12,116 nucleotides of DNA, taken from Caldifarciminota bacterium RBG_13_43_14 (lineage in GTDB: Bacteria; Hydrothermota; Tepidihabitantia; SM23-42). Shown here piece after piece: positions 7,443 to 12,116 of this stretch; within the stretch, counting starts at the first letter, position 1, and each line of letters opens with the position of its first letter. Both the position numbers and the translations under genes were made by a program. Below the pieces are notes generated by a model, which was not told the origin of the DNA, ran no database searches, and saw only the letters and a list, made by a program, of their open reading frames with translations. Location of the stretch: the NCBI GenBank assembly GCA_001771735.1, contig MEUM01000160.1, forward strand, positions 1 through 12,116, written 5' to 3'.

Positions 7443-8687
7443 CTATTGTTGTTCAACTGATATCCGGCGGGCAGCATAGTTCAATGCCTGTTCCGGTGTT
7501 CGTTCAAGCCGGATCGCTTCCTCAAGTGCTTCATTAAGATATATACGTCCGGTAAACCAGATTTGAGTCTTTGGTTCGGTATTTGCATATTCAAGCTGAT
7601 CAACGATTTGAGCATAGCCCGGATTTTTTGAGACAAAATCATGATAGGCCGGAAGATCTCTAACGCTTTGTCTGGTCGGTAAATAATAGCTGGCTTCGGT
7701 CCATCGCATTTGGTTCTCGGCTTGCAGGAACCACCGTATGAACTGCCAGGCTAAATTTTTCTGATCATTGCTGGACCGGGCGAACATGCCGATATTGGTA
7801 CCGGCAATTACCGTTGCTGACCGCGGGCCATTTGGAAACGGTCTTACTCCCATTCGAAATCCTGGACGGTCTTTGACAAACGCCCAGGATACGACCGAGG
7901 CTGGGATTATCGCGACCCGGCCGCTTAAGAATTCATTCTGGCGCTGAAAACCGGGATTCAAATACAATAAACTGTCTTTTACCAGATCAACGATATATTC
8001 AAGAACCCTGATACCGGCATCATCATGGAATTGCGGGTTTCCGGTTTCATCAAGTAATGCACCGCCATGCTGATACAGCAGGGTCGAAAAATACCAGACA
8101 TCGATCGGCCATGATGTCGGCCAGACACCGCTGTATCGCAATGTATCACAGAGCTTTCTGAAATCTTCCCAATTTTCCGGGAAATCCTGAAAACCGTACT
8201 GCTCAATCAGGTCCTGATTATAATAAAAAACCGGAATGCTTTTATTAAAAGGCAATGTAACCAGCTTATTATTATATGTATTATCCTCAATGAAAACGGG
8301 AAAGAAATCATCAAGAGCAAAACCTGGATCGACCTTCACAAAATCCTCCAGAGGGTAAAGGAAACCCGCCTCATAGAACTGATCGGTCCATGACTCATAC
8401 ATTTGAGCAATGACCGGAGGATTGTTCGAGGCGACCGCGCCCATTAACTTCTGCACCAGGGCATCATATGAACCCATATGGACCGAGACGATCCTGCCGG
8501 CCGGGTGAAGGGCATTGAATTCATCGATCATCTCATCAAGACGGCGGCCTAGCGGACCGCTCATGACATGCCAGAAATCAACGGCTACTTTCTTTGAGGA
8601 TCGGTTACTGCAAACAGTCAATGTGATTGCGAGGAGAATTAAAAAACTAAAACTTATCCGGGGCAAGACCTGACCCCGTTTTACCAT
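7443..8687 (-). CDS. UgpB/MalE-like extracellular solute-binding protein, probable lipoprotein
   Basis: The 414-residue protein matches family 1 solute-binding proteins. It has an N-terminal signal (residues 1-25), then VDFWHVMSGPLG (36-47), which resembles the FWH-x-M-x-G-x-LG start of UgpB-like proteins. This is followed by a helix with FNALHP and by the AGTNIGMF segment and helical C-terminus typical of sugar or glycerol-phosphate binders. The predicted lipidation site is C26 in L-T-V-C. Valine before the cysteine is unusual (Gly, Ala or Ser is normal), so lipidation is likely but not certain. The start overlaps the 3' end of the barrel gene by seven bases and lacks a clear ribosome binding site, suggesting coupling. 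No permease or ATPase gene is in the window; the unit ends here against a convergent gene, so any transporter partner is encoded elsewhere. The ligand cannot be determined. Confidence 0.9.
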   Translation of the reverse strand: MVKRGQVLPRISFSFLILLAITLTVCSNRSSKKVAVDFWHVMSGPLGRRLDEMIDEFNALHPAGRIVSVHMGSYDALVQKLMGAVASNNPPVIAQMYESWTDQFYEAGFLYPLEDFVKVDPGFALDDFFPVFIEDNTYNNKLVTLPFNKSIPVFYYNQDLIEQYGFQDFPENWEDFRKLCDTLRYSGVWPTSWPIDVWYFSTLLYQHGGALLDETGNPQFHDDAGIRVLEYIVDLVKDSLLYLNPGFQRQNEFLSGRVAIIPASVVSWAFVKDRPGFRMGVRPFPNGPRSATVIAGTNIGMFARSSNDQKNLAWQFIRWFLQAENQMRWTEASYYLPTRQSVRDLPAYHDFVSKNPGYAQIVDQLEYANTEPKTQIWFTGRIYLNEALEEAIRLERTPEQALNYAARRISVEQQ

Positions 8688-11470
8688 TCTGATCCGAGAG
8701 TGAGATCGATACGCCAGCGGGAACTTCCATCGGATCGATTTGGCAACCAGTTTTGAAGATCGGTCGGCCTTGAAAAATCAAGTTTGAATATCATATAAAA
8801 AAGATTGAATCTCAAACCCGCGCCGATGCCCATTTTTAGATCCTGCAGATGGAACCCGCCATTAGTTGAATACACCTGAAAAGAATCGCTGTAAACGCCA
8901 CCGAAGTCTGTGAACAATGCTCCCCGTATATTCGTGAATTCAAGCGGTATCGGGAATGCAAGTTTCAAATGATCGATCACCGGTACTCTCAGCTCGAGAT
9001 TCGCGAACCCAACTTTGGAGCCGCTGAATTCATAATAGCGATAACCGTGCAGGGTGTATGGGCCGCCGATCGACCAGTACTCAAGGTCCGGTCCCAGGCT
9101 CGCCGCTCCGACCAATCTCACCGCAAAGTTTGCCCGTGATGTGATCGGTAAATACCTTCGATAATCAAGAATCGTGCTTACAATATCAAAATCGCTAAAC
9201 ACGGTGGTGTACCCGGTCAAGCGCGCCCGGCGTCCTTTACGCGGGCCCATTGATCCCCATGAGATATTGTCGAATACAAAAGATACATTTGGGTAGAAGA
9301 AATTGTAATTATTCTCATAATAAAAATTGGAGTAATAATCCGGGAAGAAATTACGCCAGCGTGTTTCATAGACCTTGTACGCATAGACACCTAATTCAAA
9401 ACGGAAGAACCGGCTGATCGGATATTGAGCATTCAAACCGCCGCCAAGATAACGCCAGGTTATCAGGTCATCGGCATCACGAAACCAATTTAAATACTGA
9501 AAAAGCGAAACGCCATAATCAGTACGCTTCTTCAGGAACCAGTAATTGATGAAAATATCTGAATTGGTTAAATTTCCGTAAAAGTCAGCGCTTAATTGAA
9601 TATGATGATTGCCGAGTATATCGCTGAGCGCGATCTGACCAAGACCGGATATACCAAGCACTGAATAATAGGAAGCGGTTGCGGACAGATAATCGAAAGT
9701 AAATTTGGGACGATAGCGCCTTAGGTCATCGGGGTCTAGATCGGTCTCCTCGTAATAATACTCGCCGGTGCGTGAATCTGGTTCTTCACCGGCAATCATC
9801 TTGGCAAGTGGATTTTTCACGACACAGACATCATATCCATAATCGATCATATATGAAAAAGCGATTTTGTCGCCATTCGCTGAGATCGTTGGATAATAAA
9901 TGCCAGAATGAATATCTGATCTATGAGTAATTGCCATTTGTTCGCGATCATAATAATATAGATTGTAGGCTGAATCATAATCGGCAATAAAATAAAGATC
10001 ATCATCCGGAGTGAAAACCGGTGATGCGACATAACTGGTACGGCTGGCAAGCCGCTCGATTCCGTTATTATCGGCAGCAAAGATCGCATAATTACCATAA
10101 TAAAAATCATCGCCGGCATCGGGACGGTCCGACACAAAAGCGATCAATCCGCTGTTCGAGAAAGTCGGATAGCGGTCAGTATAAATATCGTCGGTAACCT
10201 TCTCCAGATCTCCGGAAACAAGATCGATCAGGTAAATATCGCTGTAACCATTCTTCATGCCCGAAAAAATTATTGCTGACCCATCGGGTGAAAATGAGGG
10301 ACTATATACACCATCAAGATCAAGCGCATACCGGTACTTCATTTTTCCAGTATAGGCATCAATAATATAGAGCACATCCCGGCCATGAGCCCGCGCGGCA
10401 AAAGTAATGTATTTATCATCCGGCGAGAAATCAAGTCCTCCCTGATACAAATGCAGCCCCTCATAGCCAGCTGAATAATAGGATTTCACCAAACGCTTCA
10501 GCACCTGCCCGTCAACGCTTGAGATCAAAATAATCTCGGCAACGCCATTTTTATCGCTGATAAACGCGATCTTGTCACCGCTCGAGGAAATAGCAGTTGA
10601 TGTATTATACAACGATTTTGTTTTTTTATGATTGTAAATAACCCGGGCGAAATCGTCGAAATTGTCGAGAAGACCTATATCCGGCCAGTATTTACGCTGC
10701 AAATATCTCAGCCATTGTTCATTAAAATCCTCAATTGTAACACCGAACAAAGAAACAAACGCCGCATCGATGTTCTTCTTGCTTTTCAGGATATGAAGGA
10801 ATTCACCGACCTTTTCCCGGCTGTAACGTTCGGCCAGATAATGATAGAATGCCTGTCCTTCTTTATAAATAATGAATCCGCCATAATTTTCAAGCTCGGG
10901 TAGCGGTATCAGACTATTATGTATCACCAGATCTTTGATTATAATCTCGGTATTATTATCCCATTCAAGGGATTCATATTCAGCAAGTCCTTCCATTACC
11001 CACAAGGGGATCGAGTAAAAAAGATCGCCGGTAAAGATAGCTTCCATGCGACTCGGAAAAAAAATGACGAATTCAAAAACATGGGTAAGCTCATGAACAA
11101 GAACATGGCGGAACTCTTCATAATCACCGGTGAATGGTACTACCATACGGTTCTTCAAGATCTCGGTGAACCCGCCGACCGCTTCCTCGATCAACTCGAG
11201 GGTGATATTGGTCTGGGCAAAATCATTCGGTGAATTATAAAGTATTACCGGAATACGGAATTCGATCTCGATCCCGAGATCTTCTTCAAGCTGAACATAT
11301 CCATCCTCAAGAACCTCTTCAGCAAATGCCGCAAGTCCTTCGCCGCCCTCATAGAAATAAATATCAAAGTGCTCGGTCTTGAGGATGTTGAAGGAAAAAT
11401 CACGGTACTGTATTTTATTTTGACCAAAATATTGAGTGCAGATTAAAAAACCAATCAATGCGATATTCAT
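8681..11470 (-). CDS. Gluzincin peptidase - TolB propeller - Omp85 barrel fusion, outer-membrane protein
   Basis: The 929-residue protein has three parts. The N-terminal third (about 30-255) is a peptidase_MA-like gluzincin: zinc motif H126-E-L-T-H130, with a WVMEGLAEY segment (157-165) that would supply the third ligand, E160. Residues 288-555 contain six TolB/WD40-like blades, including FSPDDKYITF (348-357), FSPDGSAIIF (393-402) and ISANGDKIAF (529-538), which fits a six-bladed propeller. Residues about 590-929 look like an Omp85/D15 barrel: aromatic amphipathic strands, the TLHGYRYYEFSGSK element (806-819) followed by NLELRVP (824-830), and a terminal Trp. No POTRA domains are seen. The likely topology is an outer-membrane barrel with protease and propeller on one side. 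A weak signal peptide covers about 1-16. It leads an operon with the solute-binding gene. Substrate is unknown. Confidence 0.88.
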   Translation of the reverse strand: MNIALIGFLICTQYFGQNKIQYRDFSFNILKTEHFDIYFYEGGEGLAAFAEEVLEDGYVQLEEDLGIEIEFRIPVILYNSPNDFAQTNITLELIEEAVGGFTEILKNRMVVPFTGDYEEFRHVLVHELTHVFEFVIFFPSRMEAIFTGDLFYSIPLWVMEGLAEYESLEWDNNTEIIIKDLVIHNSLIPLPELENYGGFIIYKEGQAFYHYLAERYSREKVGEFLHILKSKKNIDAAFVSLFGVTIEDFNEQWLRYLQRKYWPDIGLLDNFDDFARVIYNHKKTKSLYNTSTAISSSGDKIAFISDKNGVAEIILISSVDGQVLKRLVKSYYSAGYEGLHLYQGGLDFSPDDKYITFAARAHGRDVLYIIDAYTGKMKYRYALDLDGVYSPSFSPDGSAIIFSGMKNGYSDIYLIDLVSGDLEKVTDDIYTDRYPTFSNSGLIAFVSDRPDAGDDFYYGNYAIFAADNNGIERLASRTSYVASPVFTPDDDLYFIADYDSAYNLYYYDREQMAITHRSDIHSGIYYPTISANGDKIAFSYMIDYGYDVCVVKNPLAKMIAGEEPDSRTGEYYYEETDLDPDDLRRYRPKFTFDYLSATASYYSVLGISGLGQIALSDILGNHHIQLSADFYGNLTNSDIFINYWFLKKRTDYGVSLFQYLNWFRDADDLITWRYLGGGLNAQYPISRFFRFELGVYAYKVYETRWRNFFPDYYSNFYYENNYNFFYPNVSFVFDNISWGSMGPRKGRRARLTGYTTVFSDFDIVSTILDYRRYLPITSRANFAVRLVGAASLGPDLEYWSIGGPYTLHGYRYYEFSGSKVGFANLELRVPVIDHLKLAFPIPLEFTNIRGALFTDFGGVYSDSFQVYSTNGGFHLQDLKMGIGAGLRFNLFYMIFKLDFSRPTDLQNWLPNRSDGSSRWRIDLTLGSEW

Positions 11471-11475
11471 GTCAA

Positions 11476-11503
11476 ATTATATCTACCCCCTTATACGTGT
11501 CAA
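11476..11503 (-). promoter_or_regulatory. Perfect-consensus promoter, predicted leaderless, of the barrel-fusion operon
   Basis: On the minus strand, TTGACA (11503-11498) and TATAAT (11481-11476) are both exact and separated by 16 bases. Five bases separate the -10 box from the ATG beginning at 11470. The predicted RNA starts at or within the start codon. Its -35 box is seven bases from the -35 box of the divergent lpxH-like promoter. Confidence 0.8.
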
Positions 11504-11510
11504 TCTTTAG

Positions 11511-11538
11511 TTGACTCGTTTTCACAAATTGATATAAT
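11511..11538 (+). promoter_or_regulatory. Near-consensus promoter, predicted leaderless, of the lpxH-like gene
   Basis: TTGACT (11511-11516) and a perfect TATAAT (11533-11538) have a 16-base spacer. Seven bases lie between the -10 box and the ATG at 11546. The sequence before the ATG (TCTAACA) has no ribosome binding site. Confidence 0.7.
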
Positions 11539-11545
11539 TCTAACA

Positions 11546-12116
11546 ATGCACGTATTTATTAGTGATGCTCATATTCGCAGCGATAAAAGTGCTCGCGCCA
11601 ATATTCTAAACCGGTTCTTGTATGATATGCGTAAAGAGATCGATAGTCTTTATATACTCGGCGATCTTTTCGAATTCTGGTTCGAATATAATATTGTTTT
11701 TCCCAAGGATTATTTTAAAACCCTGGCCAATTTATATAATTACATTCAGGAAGGAAAAGAAGTGCATTACATCCTCGGTAATCATGAAGTCATGACCGGA
11801 TCTTTGTTAAAGAGTTTTGGTTTCATCATCCATCAACAGGATGCAACTCTCGAAATACACGGTCGTAAGGTTTATCTTGCCCATGGCAACAAAATCGATC
11901 GCCGCGCCTGGACCACCATATGGGAGCGTCTGTTGAATTCAAAATTGAACCGTACCCTTTATCGTCTTATCCATCCAGATATTGGCGTATTTCTTGCCCA
12001 GGGCATCGCTTATTTATCCCGCAAGCAGCGCCGAAACCCGAAATCAATAAAATCGCTTGAGCGCTTTGCCCGGGAAAAACTTGAAACCGTTGATGTTGTC
12101 GTCCTGGCCCATTCTC
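11546..12116 (+). CDS. lpxH: LpxH-like UDP-2,3-diacylglucosamine pyrophosphatase, 3' end outside window
   Basis: The first 190 residues of a calcineurin-like metallophosphoesterase are present; the frame is still open at the window edge. Metal-binding motifs occur in LpxH order and at nearly LpxH positions: D7-A-H9, GDLFEFW with D40, GNHE with N79-H80, AHG with H113, and a final A-H189-S where the terminal H-x-H motif would begin. LpxH removes UMP from UDP-2,3-diacylglucosamine to give lipid X in lipid A synthesis, at the inner face of the cytoplasmic membrane. The 'EFW' after the second motif and the insert between the fourth and fifth motifs favour LpxH over a generic phosphoesterase. The related LpxG or another UDP-sugar phosphoesterase cannot be excluded. 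The start at 11546 is set by the promoter spacing. Confidence 0.85.
   Translation, partial: MHVFISDAHIRSDKSARANILNRFLYDMRKEIDSLYILGDLFEFWFEYNIVFPKDYFKTLANLYNYIQEGKEVHYILGNHEVMTGSLLKSFGFIIHQQDATLEIHGRKVYLAHGNKIDRRAWTTIWERLLNSKLNRTLYRLIHPDIGVFLAQGIAYLSRKQRRNPKSIKSLERFAREKLETVDVVVLAHS

Overview
The window looks like chromosomal DNA from a free-living diderm (two-membrane) bacterium. Four observations support this: an LpxH-type lipid A biosynthesis gene, an Omp85-type outer-membrane barrel, exported multidomain proteins, and a FlgD-like/type IX-style C-terminal sorting domain. The last feature, together with the TolB-propeller and gluzincin fusion, suggests the wider FCB group or a candidate phylum such as WOR-3. 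That placement is inference from gene style only; no marker gene is present. There are no tRNA or rRNA genes, CRISPR arrays, transposases or phage genes. No gene-free stretch exceeds 300 bases.

Layout from left to right. Bases 1-143 hold no supported gene but carry a strong promoter. At 144-800 (+) is a stand-alone HD-GYP protein. It is convergent with a PhzF-family protein at 797-1747 (-), and their stop codons overlap. A two-gene unit on the minus strand runs from 4450 down to 1842. It encodes an exported protein with about twelve 26-27-residue repeats carrying a D-x-x-G-[ND]-D-x-Y core, followed by a HEAT-repeat protein, with an ATGA start/stop overlap. The intergenic region 4451-4681 contains a compact element of nested inverted repeats. 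At 4682-7429 (+) is a large secreted propeller/Ig-like protein with a C-terminal sorting domain. It is convergent with a second two-gene minus-strand unit (11470 down to 7443). That unit encodes a gluzincin-protease / TolB-propeller / Omp85-barrel fusion followed by an overlapping UgpB-like solute-binding protein. At the right edge an lpxH-like gene (11546 to beyond the window) is transcribed divergently from this unit.

Most products are predicted to act in the envelope: the barrel fusion in the outer membrane, the solute-binding protein and repeat/HEAT pair exported, the sorted protein at the surface, and LpxH building lipid A. The HD-GYP protein is a likely cyclic-di-GMP phosphodiesterase.

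The most consistent unexpected signal is transcriptional. Five of the six transcription-unit-leading genes have a near-consensus -35/-10 promoter whose -10 box ends only 5-7 bases before the ATG, which predicts leaderless mRNAs. The sixth (4682) has a strong Shine-Dalgarno sequence instead. The best candidate for a little-described system is the coupled repeat-solenoid plus HEAT-protein pair.
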